This document shows, piece after piece, positions 51,903 to 61,196 of a stretch of 64,000 nt of DNA. Where the stretch lies: contig CARMXJ010000002.1 of assembly GCA_949025205.1 (NCBI GenBank), positions 1 through 64,000 on the forward strand, given 5' to 3'. Positions within the stretch are counted from its first letter, which is position 1; every line of letters starts with the position of its first letter. A model generated the notes under the pieces. It made no database searches. It was not told the DNA's origin and saw only the letters and a list, made by a program, of their open reading frames with translations. A program made the translations under genes and the position numbers. Source of the DNA: an uncultured Bacilli bacterium (lineage in GTDB: Bacteria; Bacillota_I; Bacilli_A; RF39; UBA660).

Positions 51903-52337
51903 ATGAATAGTAAGATGAATAATAATGTAAATGAAAATACACCCATTGAAAATCTAGGGTTATCAACCGCTATAGTTGTAGATCTTAAAGGTTATGGTCC
52001 TATTAACACTTTAGGTGAATTATTGCATTTAAGTACCATGGAATTGTTATCCATTGATGGACTTTCTTTAATCAGTATTTTAAAAATAAATGAAGTATTA
52101 AATGGCTATGGATATCATTTACAAGAGGAAGAAGTTATTGATACATCAGACTTACATGATGCAACTCGATTATCAAAAATTACGCAATGTCGTAATCTAT
52201 TAAGTGAAAGAAATAAGATAAAAGGAAAACCGGGATTTGAATATGATGAAATAGCTTTAAATTATCAAATCGAAAAAATCATTGCAGAAATTAAAGATTT
52301 AAGAGATAAAGCAGAAACTTCTATTAATAAAAGATAA
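51903..52337 (+). CDS. Stand-alone RNA polymerase alpha-CTD-like protein
   Basis: 144 residues. Residues 14-72 read like the C-terminal domain of the polymerase alpha subunit: PIENLGLSTAIVVDLKGYGP (rpoA: PIEELxLSxRxxNxLKRxGI), INTLGELLHLSTMELLSIDGLS and ILKINEVLNGYGYHL. The basic Arg/Lys residues that contact UP-element DNA in rpoA are mostly not conserved. A charged helical tail follows. Lying between rbfA and truB, 18 bases after rbfA and three before truB, it is part of the operon. It may bind nucleic acid or polymerase; this is inference. Confidence 0.7.
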   Translation: MNSKMNNNVNENTPIENLGLSTAIVVDLKGYGPINTLGELLHLSTMELLSIDGLSLISILKINEVLNGYGYHLQEEEVIDTSDLHDATRLSKITQCRNLLSERNKIKGKPGFEYDEIALNYQIEKIIAEIKDLRDKAETSINKR

Positions 52338-52340
52338 ATT

Positions 52341-53180
52341 ATGAATGGCATTTTAGTTATAAACAAAGAAAACGGCTTTACTAGTCGCGATGTTATTAAC
52401 ATTTTAAATAAGAAATTTAATACAAAAAAAATAGGGCATACGGGTACACTTGATCCAATGGCAACAGGTGTTTTAGTAGTATGTGTGGGAAGATATACAA
52501 AATTAGTAGATAAAATTACAAGTTATGATAAAGAGTATATTGCCTCTATCAAATTTGGTATAAAAACAGATACATTGGATATTACTGGAAAAGTATTGGA
52601 AAAAAAAGAAAATGTAGTTGTGGATAAATGTCAACTTATTAACACTTTAAATTCGTTTTTAGGGACAAGTATGCAAGAAGTTCCTAAATATGCAGCTGTT
52701 AAAATAAATGGTAAAAAGTTATACGAATATGCTCGAAATAACGAAGAAATCGAGCTTCCAAAAAGAGAGATTGAAGTAAAAGAAATCGAGTTACTCTCTA
52801 TGGTAAATGATGAAGCAACATTTCGAGTTGTCGTTTCGAAAGGTACCTATATTCGTAGTTTAATTCGAGATATATGTAATTGTTTAAAAGTTATTGGAAC
52901 TATGTCTTCTTTGGAGAGAACAAGACAAGGAGAGTTTACAATAAATGAATCCTTTACTTTACAAGATGTTAACGCGAATGATTACAAGCTATTAACAGTA
53001 GAAGATATATTCTCTTATAAACATTATGTTTTAAATGAAGAAGAATATAAAAAAGTAATGAATGGAGCTTCTTTACAAATAGAGAATAGTGAATCCTTTT
53101 TGTTTATGGAATATGAGCATAAAATAATAGCTATTTATCAACAAAAAGAAGATTATTATAAACCTTATTTTATGTTATAA
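52341..53180 (+). CDS. truB: tRNA pseudouridine-55 synthase
   Basis: 279 residues. NGILVINKENGFTSRDV, KIGHTGTLDPMATGVLVVCVG with the catalytic Asp, YDKEYIASIKFGIKTDTLDITGKV, PPKYAAVKINGKKLYEYAR-type segment (here EVPKYAAVKING) and VSKGTYIRSLIRDI are all in place. It makes pseudouridine 55 in the T-loop of tRNAs. It starts three bases after the preceding stop with only a weak ribosome site, so translational coupling is likely. Last gene of the operon. Confidence 0.95.
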   Translation: MNGILVINKENGFTSRDVINILNKKFNTKKIGHTGTLDPMATGVLVVCVGRYTKLVDKITSYDKEYIASIKFGIKTDTLDITGKVLEKKENVVVDKCQLINTLNSFLGTSMQEVPKYAAVKINGKKLYEYARNNEEIELPKREIEVKEIELLSMVNDEATFRVVVSKGTYIRSLIRDICNCLKVIGTMSSLERTRQGEFTINESFTLQDVNANDYKLLTVEDIFSYKHYVLNEEEYKKVMNGASLQIENSESFLFMEYEHKIIAIYQQKEDYYKPYFML

Positions 53181-53298
53181 ACCGGGATTTATTGTTAAAA
53201 ATAGGTAAAGAAAAATAAGGGGAATGCCAATTAGGTATTAACCTTTTTACATGTTTTAAATTTGTGATACAAACAAAAATTAAAATAATTCGTTTAAG

Positions 53299-53356
53299 AG
53301 TGTTGAGTTTATTTTTTTTGGAATGTAATTTATAATAAACTAACACTTTTTATTTT
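53299..53356 (+). terminator. Terminator of the rimP-truB operon
   Basis: AGTGTT-AGTTTATT pairs with AATAAACT-AACACT (one bulged G) followed by TTTTTATTTT. Confidence 0.8.
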
Positions 53357-53380
53357 GCCATATTTTAAGTACAAGTCCCA

Positions 53381-53409
53381 TAGACTTTGCGTAAGCAATT
53401 TGATACAAT
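53381..53409 (+). promoter_or_regulatory. Promoter of the glycosyltransferase genes
   Basis: TAGACT and TACAAT separated by 17 bases, 31 bases upstream of ATG 53440. Confidence 0.55.
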
Positions 53410-53439
53410 AATGTGTAACAAATTATTTAGGTGAAGAAA

Positions 53440-54396
53440 ATGAAAAATAAAAATATTTTATATATTGTAATTCCATGTTACAACGAAGAAGCAGTTTTAA
53501 AAGAAACTACCAAAAGATTAAAAAAGAAAATGAAAAGTTTGATTGAACAAAAAGTCATTTCAAAGAAAAGTAAAGTCATGTATGTAAACGATGGCAGCAA
53601 AGATAAAACTTGGGATTTAATAGAGGAAATTCATAACAAAGAAGAATATTTTACAGGAATTACTTTATCTTGTAATAAAGGACACCAAAATGCACTTTTA
53701 GCAGGTTTAATGACGGCCAAGAACTATGCGGATATCATTATCAGTATGGATGCGGATTTACAAGATGATATTGAAGTAATAGATGAAATGTTAGAAAAAC
53801 ATAAAGAAGGAGCAGAAGTAGTGTATGGTGTACGCTCTTCAAGAAAAAAAGACACATTCTTTAAAAAATTTACAGCAGAAGGATTCTATAAATTTATGAA
53901 ATTAATGGGCGTTAATATTGTTTACAACCACGCCGATTATCGTCTTGCGAGTAAAAAAGTATTAGAAGAATTAGAAAATTACCAAGAAGTAAATTTATTT
54001 TTACGTGGCATTTTTCCTCTAATTGGCTTTCCATCTGAAATCGTGTATTACGAACGCCATGAAAGATTTGCTGGAGCCTCAAAATATCCGTTAAAGAAAA
54101 TGCTTAATTTTGCTTGGGACGGTATTACTTCTTTTAGTATTAAACCATTGCGTTTTATTACCTGTTTAGGTTTTATCATTACTATTTTAAGTGTTTTGGT
54201 TCTTTTCTATTCTCTTATCGTAAAAATAATGGGAAATGCAGTTTCTGGCTGGACTTTTATTGTTTGTTCCATATGGCTTGTTGGTGGAATAGAAATGCTT
54301 TCTCTTGGAATCATTGGAGAATACATTGGTAAAATTTATAATGAAACCAAAAGAAGACCTCGGTATATTATTGCAAAAAATTTAGAAGAAGAATGA
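53440..54396 (+). CDS. GtrB-type polyprenyl-phosphate glycosyltransferase (GT2)
   Basis: 318 residues. Catalytic GT-A domain: YIVIPCYNEEAVLKET, MYVNDGSKDKTWDLI, LSCNKGHQNALLAGL, ISMDADLQDDIEVIDEML (DxD metal site), HADYRLASKKVL, and YERHERFAGASKYPL. Two C-terminal membrane segments (about 235-258 and 270-295). Such enzymes move a sugar from a nucleotide donor to undecaprenyl phosphate on the inner face of the membrane. The next gene, a GT-C enzyme, is the natural user of that lipid-sugar. Start 53440 has AGGTGA upstream. Stop codon is TGA. Confidence 0.9.
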   Translation: MKNKNILYIVIPCYNEEAVLKETTKRLKKKMKSLIEQKVISKKSKVMYVNDGSKDKTWDLIEEIHNKEEYFTGITLSCNKGHQNALLAGLMTAKNYADIIISMDADLQDDIEVIDEMLEKHKEGAEVVYGVRSSRKKDTFFKKFTAEGFYKFMKLMGVNIVYNHADYRLASKKVLEELENYQEVNLFLRGIFPLIGFPSEIVYYERHERFAGASKYPLKKMLNFAWDGITSFSIKPLRFITCLGFIITILSVLVLFYSLIVKIMGNAVSGWTFIVCSIWLVGGIEMLSLGIIGEYIGKIYNETKRRPRYIIAKNLEEE

Positions 54397-54440
54397 TTTA
54401 TGTGGCGACATAAATTTTTCTTTGTAGAAAAGGTGATTGT

Positions 54441-56072
54441 ATGAAAACAAAAATAGAAAAAATAAAAAAGGAAATAGAAAAACACAATCGAATTCTTATT
54501 TTGTTTCTTTTTGTCGCTTGCTACTTATTTGGCTTATCCTTTTTGGGAAGTGTAGGGGTAAACTACGATGAAAAAGCAGAACAAAATATCTTAAAAATGA
54601 ATATTCTCGAGTACGCACAAGTTTTTGCGGGTGATAGCGACTTAGTTTCCTTTTATAAAGAACAAGGAATTGTACCTATTTACCAAAGTGTAGAAAAAGA
54701 CCATGGAATTTCACCCTATTACTTATTTACCCCTTTCCTTGCTTTAGATAAAATAAGTGAACATACCCTAAGTTTTGCTTGGCATTTTTATACCTATACT
54801 TTATTTTTTATCGGAATCGTTTTTTGTTATTTAGCGGTATTGGAATTATGGGGTTCTAAAAAAGTGGCTATTCTTTCTTCCTTAATTCTCTTTCTAACGC
54901 CTAGAATTTTTGCTGATGGATTATACAACAACAAAGACTGTGTCCTATTATCTTTAAGCATCCTATGTTTATACTTTGGTATTCGTTTTATAAAAAAGAA
55001 ATCTATAAAAAGTGCCTTATCTTTTGGAGCTATTTCCGCTGTTATTTGCAATGTAAAAGTAAGTGGAGGTTTTATCTTTGCGGTTGTAGGAATATTTTAT
55101 TTAATCGATGTGACCAAAAATAAAAACTGGTCTAAAAAAACATTTGGAGTAGGAGTTACTGCCTTACTATCTTGTATACTTCTTTATCTATTACTAACAC
55201 CAGCAATATGGGCAGAGGGATTCCACTTACTAGATTTCTTTAAATGGTCTTTGCAAAATAGTGTAAGCTTTTCTAGAAATTATGGATACGTATGGTTTGA
55301 AAATACTTTATATGAACATTGGACAAATCCACTTCCTTGGTACTACTTGCCAAAAATTATGTTTTTAACCCTTCCTTTATTTATTTCAATGTTATTTATA
55401 CTTGGCTTATCTTTTTCGATACAAAACATCTTAAATAAACAAAACCAAAAAGAAAATTTCTTTTGTTTGCTATGTGCTAGTATCATTTTAATTCCTCTTT
55501 TTATAGCATTAGTATCCAATCCTAATATCTATAACGGATGGAGACATTTCTACTTTTTATACGGACCTCTAATTATTCTAGTAAGTTATGCCATATTTGT
55601 TCTATTCAAAAATAAAAGATTAAAGAAAATGGCATATGTCTTTATTATTTTATGTCTTTTGGTAAATTTCCTTGGCATTATAAAAAATGGGGCCTCTTCT
55701 TCTTTGTATTATAACGTGCTAGCAAATAACCCAAGCAAGAACTACGAAATGGATTATTACGGCGTATCTGCAACAAAGGTTCTACAAGATTTAACAACAA
55801 AAGAAAAAGAACCAATTTATTTATATGCTTTTGAAAGTTGGGCTGTAAATTGTAACTATGAAGCTCTAAAAAATACTTACAAGGAAAAAATAGTATTATT
55901 AAAAACAGAAGAAGAGTTAGAAAATAGTATAAAGAAAGGAATTAAGCCTTACTACTATTATGCCCATGATTATGATAGTAAAGAAAATAAAGCCCATGAA
56001 TTTGTTAAGGACAAAGAACTAGTAAAAGAATACAAATCATTTCATAATACCTATGCAACCATTTATAAGTAA
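54441..56072 (+). CDS. GT-C (PMT/ArnT-like) multi-spanning glycosyltransferase
   Basis: 543 residues with about ten to twelve membrane segments. VGVNYDEKAEQ after the first segment holds the acidic pair typical of the catalytic first outer loop, and FADGLYNNKDCV resembles the FADxxxxxxD block of PMT/ArnT-like enzymes. Such proteins use polyprenyl-phosphate sugars to glycosylate wall polymers, lipids or proteins outside the membrane. It lies 44 bases after the GtrB-like gene, which probably makes its donor. ATG follows AAAGGTGA. A small soluble C-terminal domain (about 430-543) is unassigned. The acceptor is unknown. Confidence 0.85.
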   Translation: MKTKIEKIKKEIEKHNRILILFLFVACYLFGLSFLGSVGVNYDEKAEQNILKMNILEYAQVFAGDSDLVSFYKEQGIVPIYQSVEKDHGISPYYLFTPFLALDKISEHTLSFAWHFYTYTLFFIGIVFCYLAVLELWGSKKVAILSSLILFLTPRIFADGLYNNKDCVLLSLSILCLYFGIRFIKKKSIKSALSFGAISAVICNVKVSGGFIFAVVGIFYLIDVTKNKNWSKKTFGVGVTALLSCILLYLLLTPAIWAEGFHLLDFFKWSLQNSVSFSRNYGYVWFENTLYEHWTNPLPWYYLPKIMFLTLPLFISMLFILGLSFSIQNILNKQNQKENFFCLLCASIILIPLFIALVSNPNIYNGWRHFYFLYGPLIILVSYAIFVLFKNKRLKKMAYVFIILCLLVNFLGIIKNGASSSLYYNVLANNPSKNYEMDYYGVSATKVLQDLTTKEKEPIYLYAFESWAVNCNYEALKNTYKEKIVLLKTEEELENSIKKGIKPYYYYAHDYDSKENKAHEFVKDKELVKEYKSFHNTYATIYK

Positions 56073-56082
56073 GGAGTAAAAA

Positions 56083-56946
56083 ATGACAGAACGATTTAAA
56101 AAAATAAAAATTGCCAGTATCCTAGGAATAGTTGGCAATATTTTTCTTATGTTTTTAAAAGGAACCATTGGCATGATGACAAAAAGCCAAGCCATGCTAG
56201 CAGATGCATTTAATTCTACGAGCGATGTCTTTTCTTCCTTTATGACATTTATCGGCAATAAGATTGCATCCAAACCAAAAGATGAAGACCACAACTTAGG
56301 ACATGGAAAAGCAGAGTATATTTATTCCATGCTTATTAGTATAGCAATGTTTATTTTAGCCATTGAATCTTTTTCTTCTTCCTTACAATCCTTGATTTTT
56401 AAAAAAGAATTTTTATTTTCTAAATGGTTAATTATAGTTTGTATCATCACCATTTCTGTAAAACTTTTCTTATATTTTTATACCCATAAATTATCGAAAA
56501 AATACAAAAACATATTGCTTGATGCAAATGCCAAAGACCATAGAAACGATTGTGTAATAACCCTTGCCAATTTAATTTCTTGTATTTTAAGCCTATACAA
56601 TATTTATATTGTGGATGGTATAGTGGGAATCCTCATTTCCATTTGGATACTTTATACAGCTATCGAAATATTTAAAGAAAGTTATCATGTACTTATGGAT
56701 GCTTCTATGGACGAAGAAACTAAAGAAAAAATACTTGCGATTATAAAAAATTATCCCGAGATTAAGAAAATAAATCATTTTAATGCAACACCAGTAGGAT
56801 ACAAATACCAAATTACCCTTACGATTTTTGTAGATGGAAACTTATCCACTTTTGAAAGTCATAAAATTGCAGATAAGTTAGAAGATGAAATAGAAGAAAA
56901 AGTAGAGGAAATTTATTTATCTGTAATTCACGTAAATCCAATATAA
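56083..56946 (+). CDS. Cation diffusion facilitator (CDF) metal exporter
   Basis: 287 residues: about six membrane segments (NIFLMFLKGTIGMMTKSQAM onward), the transport-site motifs MLADAFNSTSDVFSSF and DAKDHRNDCVITLA (HxxxD), DHNLGHGKAEYIYSM, and a cytoplasmic metal-sensing C-terminal domain with INHFNATPVGYKYQIT and LSVIHVNP. Exports divalent metals such as zinc, manganese or iron by proton antiport; the Asn/Asp in the first site (DAFNSTSD) leaves specificity open. ATG follows TAAGGAGT, ten bases after the GT-C stop. Confidence 0.93.
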   Translation: MTERFKKIKIASILGIVGNIFLMFLKGTIGMMTKSQAMLADAFNSTSDVFSSFMTFIGNKIASKPKDEDHNLGHGKAEYIYSMLISIAMFILAIESFSSSLQSLIFKKEFLFSKWLIIVCIITISVKLFLYFYTHKLSKKYKNILLDANAKDHRNDCVITLANLISCILSLYNIYIVDGIVGILISIWILYTAIEIFKESYHVLMDASMDEETKEKILAIIKNYPEIKKINHFNATPVGYKYQITLTIFVDGNLSTFESHKIADKLEDEIEEKVEEIYLSVIHVNPI

Positions 56947-56981
56947 AAAGTTCTAAAGTTTAAAACCTTAGAACTTTTTTA
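56946..56981. terminator. Bidirectional terminator
   Basis: AAAAGTTCTAA pairs with TTAGAACTTTT, with A-run and T-run on the two sides; shared by the convergent CDF gene and the gene at 57386. Confidence 0.85.
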
Positions 56982-57386
56982 TCTGCCTCTTGGCGTATAA
57001 TCTTCATTTTCTTTTGGTAGGTCTTGAAGCGGAGCTTCAAAATAATTACGAATTTCCTCAGCTTCTTCTATAGATTCAATTTCATAATTAGAAGACACAG
57101 AACTCTCCGCCAATTTTTGAAGTATTGCTTCTTCTTCAGGTGTATAACTTGTTTTCTCGTTAGTAACTAAAGAAAAATGATAAGTTGCTATATCCATTTG
57201 TGCTTTTATTGCTTGCATATTGTCTTGTAACTTATGAATAAGATCCTTTGTCTTCGCTAATTCTTCCATTTCTGTTGGAGATAAGCTTCCAAGCTTTGCA
57301 TTTAAAACGTTTAAAGTTTGTTTAAGAGCAATTAAGTTTCTGTTTAAATGAACGATTTGATTTTCAAGCATATTTTCTAAATTCAT
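56979..57386 (-). CDS. Small coiled-coil hypothetical protein
   Basis: 135 residues, soluble. Residues 1-70 form a likely coiled coil (LENMLENQIVHLNRNLIALKQTL and on), followed by an acidic tail ending YTPRGR. No known motif. ATG follows AAAGGAGG on the minus strand. It is divergent from the oxidoreductase gene. No function assigned. Confidence 0.7.
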   Translation of the reverse strand: MNLENMLENQIVHLNRNLIALKQTLNVLNAKLGSLSPTEMEELAKTKDLIHKLQDNMQAIKAQMDIATYHFSLVTNEKTSYTPEEEAILQKLAESSVSSNYEIESIEEAEEIRNYFEAPLQDLPKENEDYTPRGR

Positions 57387-57532
57387 ACATTTCCTCCTTT
57401 ATTCTATTCTGGTTTTATTATAGAAAATAAAAGCCTCATTTTGCAATTGTATGTCAATTTATTTGACATGATTTTACTGTGTAAGAATAAAAAAGTATGC
57501 TATAATGAAAAAAATACAAGGAGTGAATGTTT

Positions 57533-60500
57533 ATGAAAAAAGTAATGGATGCAAATAAAATGTGTTCCAATATCGCGTATTTATTTAGTGAAGTCGCTGC
57601 AATATATCCAATAACACCATCAAGTCCTATGGCATCTAATATTGATTATTTAAATCATACTGAAAAAAGAAATTTATATAACCAACATGTAAAGTTAATT
57701 GAGATGCAAAGTGAAGCAGGAGCATCGGGTGCCATGCATGGGGCCTTAATTACAGGTTCGCTAGCGACAACATTTACAGCAAGCCAAGGTCTTTTATTGA
57801 TGCTTCCTAATATGTATAAAATGGCTGGGGAAATGCTTCCTGGAGTCATTCATGTTGCAAGCAGGAGTATTGCTACCCATGCTTTATCCATTTTTGGAGA
57901 CCATAGTGATATCTATGCCGCACGAGCAACTGGTTTTTGTATGCTTGCTTCAACAAATATAGAGGATGTAAGAGTACTTACCGCTGTAGCTCACCTTGCG
58001 GGAGTAAAGGGAAGGCTTCCTTTCTTACACTTTTTTGATGGGTTTAGAACGAGTCATGAACTTCATACCATAGAAGATATTCCCGATACCGAATTTTTAC
58101 GTTTAATTAATTACGAAGAAATAAACGACTACAAAAAAAGTATGCTAAATGTAGACAAACAAATTCAAAAAGGATTGGCTTCCAATGAAGATATTTATTT
58201 TCAAACCGTAGAAGCAAGAAATCAAAATTATAACAATATGCCTTCTATTGTGGCAGATTTAATGGAAAAAGTAAACCAAATCACGAAAACCAACATAAAA
58301 CCATTCAATTATTATGGAGATGCGAATGCAGAGAATATTATCGTGGCTATGGGAAGTGTAGTGGATACCATAAAATTAGTAGTAGAAGAAGAAAACAAAA
58401 AAGGAAAAAAACTTGGAGTGATAGAAGTCCATTTATATCGTCCATTTAGTAAAGACTATTTACTAAAAGTACTTCCAAAAACAATAAAAAGAATCGCTGT
58501 ACTAGACCGTACCAAAGAAGCAGGTAGCATTGGAGAACCATTATATTTAGATGTAGTAGCTGCTTTAAAAAATACCGATATACAAATTGTGGGAGGTAGA
58601 TTCGGACTTTCTAGCAAAAATACAACACCAAGTGATATTTACAGTGTCTTTAAAATGTTAGCAGGCACTTTACAAGAAAACTTTACAATTGGCATTACAG
58701 ATGATGTGACAAATTTAAGCCTACCTTCTGTCGATTACAAAATAGATTTAGAAACACAAGAAATCCTAATCTATGGATTTGGTAGTGATGGTATGGTAAG
58801 TGCTAGCAAAGAAATACTAAAAATTGCTTCTGAAAAATTAGACAAAGCAGTCGATGGTTATTTTGAATATGACTCTAAAAAAAGTGGTGGAGTTACCGTT
58901 AGCAATCTTCGTTTAAAAAAGAAAGAATTTAACGCTCCCTTTTATGTAACAAATCCAGATTTAGTCATTGTAACCAAAGATGAATACTTTAAAAAGTTTT
59001 CAATGCTTGATACGATAAAACCAAACGGTATTCTTCTTATAAATACAACAGATGAAAGAGAACTCGATAAGAAAATAAGTTTACACGACAAACAAATTAT
59101 TAAAGAAAGAAATATTAATCTTTACATTATAAATGCTACAAAATTAGCAGAGGAAAACCATATCAAAGGAAAAATTAACAAAATTATGGAAGTGTTAATA
59201 CTAAGTATGTTAAACATAAAAGATGCTGTAAGCCTTGTAGAAGAATCGATAGACAAAACATTCAAAAATAAAGGAGAAGAAGTAATAGAGAACAACAAAA
59301 AGGCATTGCAAAGTGCTTTAAAAAATTTGTATCACCTAAACATAACAGAGAATGGTTATGAACAAAAAGAAAATAAAACTTTATTTGAAAAAATAAACAG
59401 TCGAGAAGGTGGAAACATTCCTGTAAGTGAATTACTATGTGTAAAAGAAGGTACTTTTGCAGGAGGAACTTCAAAGCTTGAAAAAAGGAAGATTGCAACC
59501 TCTGTTGCTAAATGGATTCCAGAAAATTGTATCGAGTGTGGTCGCTGTAGTTTTGTCTGCCCTCATAGTGTAATTCGTTCCTTTAAAACGGAAGATAAAA
59601 GCGTTGGAAAACCTATGCTTGGAAACGATAAATATAATTATTTAGTAATCATTAGTGAAGCAGATTGTACAAGTTGTGGTCTGTGTATCAATGTATGTCC
59701 TGGAATGAAGGGCAAAAAAGCATTGGAATTTGGTCCATTTGAAGAAGAAAAACAAAAGGTAAGTGACTATTACTTTAATGAATACCAAAATCCTGAAAGT
59801 GAAAAGAAAGATACCGTAAAAGACTTAAGCTTTATTAAACCTTATTTTGAATTTAGTGGAGCTTGTGCAGGTTGTGGAGAAACTTCTTATATTCGTCTCC
59901 TTACCCAACTTTTTGGAAAAAAATTAGTAATAGCCAATGCAACGGGTTGTTCCAGTATCTATGGAGGAAGCATTCCGTCGACTCCTTACACAATTCCTTG
60001 GGCAAACTCTCTATTTGAAGATAACGCCGAATTTGCCTTTGGTATGCTTACTTCTTACAAACAAAAAAGAGAGCAAATTAAAAACATTATGGAGTCATCT
60101 TTAAATGCTGTAAATGAGTCAGTACAAGAAAAATTTAAAACTTGGTTAGAAAATAAAGAAGATTTTAAAACGACTTATGCACTAAAAGAGAAATTACAAA
60201 AGGCAGAAATACCAAAAGACTTACAAGATTTAATCGACTATATTCCTGCAAGAAGTATATGGGCAATCGGCGGAGATGGCTGGGCTTATGATATTGGTTT
60301 TGGAGGTATCGACCATGTGTTATCGAGTGGAGAAAATATTAAAATTTTGGTTTTGGATACAGAGGTATATTCGAATACTGGTGGTCAAATGTCTAAATCA
60401 TCTAAAGTAGGGCAAGTAGCAGAATTTGCAGATTTTGGAAAACGAAATGCAAAAAAAGATTTGTTTAAAATTGCCATGAGCTATCCTAATTGTTATGCTG

Positions 60501-60889
60501 CAAGTATTTGTCTGGGTGGAGATTTTAACCAAACTATAAAAGCATTAAAAGAAGCAGAAGCACATAATGGTCCTGCTATCGTTATTGCTTATGCGCCATG
60601 TGTAGAGCATGGAATAAAAGGAGGAATGTCTTGCACTACCGAAGAGCAAAAACTAGCATTAGAAGTAGGATATCAACTTTTAATGCGTTATAATCCTTTA
60701 GAAGAAAAATTATATTTAGATAGCAAAGAACCAGATTTTGAGCATTATGAAGATTTCTTAAATAATGAAACAAGATACCATGCACTAAAAATTAAAGATG
60801 AATCTTTAGCTATAGAACTTTTAAAAATAAATAAAGAAAATGCGATGAAAAGATATCAAGAATATAAAGAAAAAAGTACCAACAATTAG
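57533..60889 (+). CDS. nifJ: Pyruvate:ferredoxin (flavodoxin) oxidoreductase
   Basis: 1118 residues, single-chain form. Oxidatively decarboxylates pyruvate with CoA to acetyl-CoA and CO2, reducing ferredoxin. Domains in order: domain I with AIYPITPSSPMA (pyruvate and TPP contacts), domain II Rossmann-like (about 250-400), the gamma-like domain, an 8-Fe ferredoxin domain (CIECGRCSFVCPHSV, CTSCGLCINVCPGM), a proximal-cluster Cys motif (SGACAGCGETSY) and the TPP domain (GDGWAYDIGFGGIDHV, LDTEVYSNTGGQMSKSS). All cluster Cys are present. Start 57533 has AAGGAG nine bases upstream. Monocistronic. It joins glycolysis (pyruvate kinase at 8.5 kb) to ferredoxin, for which the protein at 0.6 kb is a candidate. 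Confidence 0.97.
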   Translation: MKKVMDANKMCSNIAYLFSEVAAIYPITPSSPMASNIDYLNHTEKRNLYNQHVKLIEMQSEAGASGAMHGALITGSLATTFTASQGLLLMLPNMYKMAGEMLPGVIHVASRSIATHALSIFGDHSDIYAARATGFCMLASTNIEDVRVLTAVAHLAGVKGRLPFLHFFDGFRTSHELHTIEDIPDTEFLRLINYEEINDYKKSMLNVDKQIQKGLASNEDIYFQTVEARNQNYNNMPSIVADLMEKVNQITKTNIKPFNYYGDANAENIIVAMGSVVDTIKLVVEEENKKGKKLGVIEVHLYRPFSKDYLLKVLPKTIKRIAVLDRTKEAGSIGEPLYLDVVAALKNTDIQIVGGRFGLSSKNTTPSDIYSVFKMLAGTLQENFTIGITDDVTNLSLPSVDYKIDLETQEILIYGFGSDGMVSASKEILKIASEKLDKAVDGYFEYDSKKSGGVTVSNLRLKKKEFNAPFYVTNPDLVIVTKDEYFKKFSMLDTIKPNGILLINTTDERELDKKISLHDKQIIKERNINLYIINATKLAEENHIKGKINKIMEVLILSMLNIKDAVSLVEESIDKTFKNKGEEVIENNKKALQSALKNLYHLNITENGYEQKENKTLFEKINSREGGNIPVSELLCVKEGTFAGGTSKLEKRKIATSVAKWIPENCIECGRCSFVCPHSVIRSFKTEDKSVGKPMLGNDKYNYLVIISEADCTSCGLCINVCPGMKGKKALEFGPFEEEKQKVSDYYFNEYQNPESEKKDTVKDLSFIKPYFEFSGACAGCGETSYIRLLTQLFGKKLVIANATGCSSIYGGSIPSTPYTIPWANSLFEDNAEFAFGMLTSYKQKREQIKNIMESSLNAVNESVQEKFKTWLENKEDFKTTYALKEKLQKAEIPKDLQDLIDYIPARSIWAIGGDGWAYDIGFGGIDHVLSSGENIKILVLDTEVYSNTGGQMSKSSKVGQVAEFADFGKRNAKKDLFKIAMSYPNCYAASICLGGDFNQTIKALKEAEAHNGPAIVIAYAPCVEHGIKGGMSCTTEEQKLALEVGYQLLMRYNPLEEKLYLDSKEPDFEHYEDFLNNETRYHALKIKDESLAIELLKINKENAMKRYQEYKEKSTNN

Positions 60890-60906
60890 AGTGTTAGTAC
60901 TTTTTA
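60871..60906 (+). terminator. Terminator of the oxidoreductase gene
   Basis: AAAAAGTAC..ACA pairs with TGT..GTACTTTTT across the stop codon, the T-run being part of the descending stem. Confidence 0.65.
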
Positions 60907-60911
60907 AATTC

Positions 60912-61060
60912 CACAAATTTGAAGCTGCCCCCTGAAGACAGCTTCTAAAAGAATAAAAAGGGGTTGACTAGTGTGATACTAGCACCAATTCGCCTTCTCA
61001 AGTGAATTGGTGATTTATATCCTAATGGAAAAGGTCATTTTTGTCAACACTTTTTTAACA
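60912..61060 (+). ncRNA. Candidate structured RNA (riboswitch-like or small RNA)
   Basis: The 307-base gap before recG is rich in perfect pairings. GAAGCTG/CAGCTTC (60921-60947) has the loop CCCCCTGAAGA, whose CCCC can pair with GGGG at 60960-60963, a pseudoknot. CTAGT/ACTAG (about 60968-60984) and CACCAATTC/GAATTGGTG (about 60985-61013) follow. GTTGAC (about 60963) pairs with GTCAAC (about 61044), closing a multibranch, and ACTTTTTTAAC follows as terminator. This density is unlike other gaps here. I recognise no Rfam class. Confidence 0.5.
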
Positions 61061-61196
61061 AAAAATTAAAATTTTTTTTATTTGCTATTTTTTGCAGAGT
61101 TAAAGTTTAAATTTATAGACTTTGCTATCTACAAAACTATACATACGTTCTCCTATTTGCTATAATAAAATTACATAGAGGATAAAGGAGAATAGT

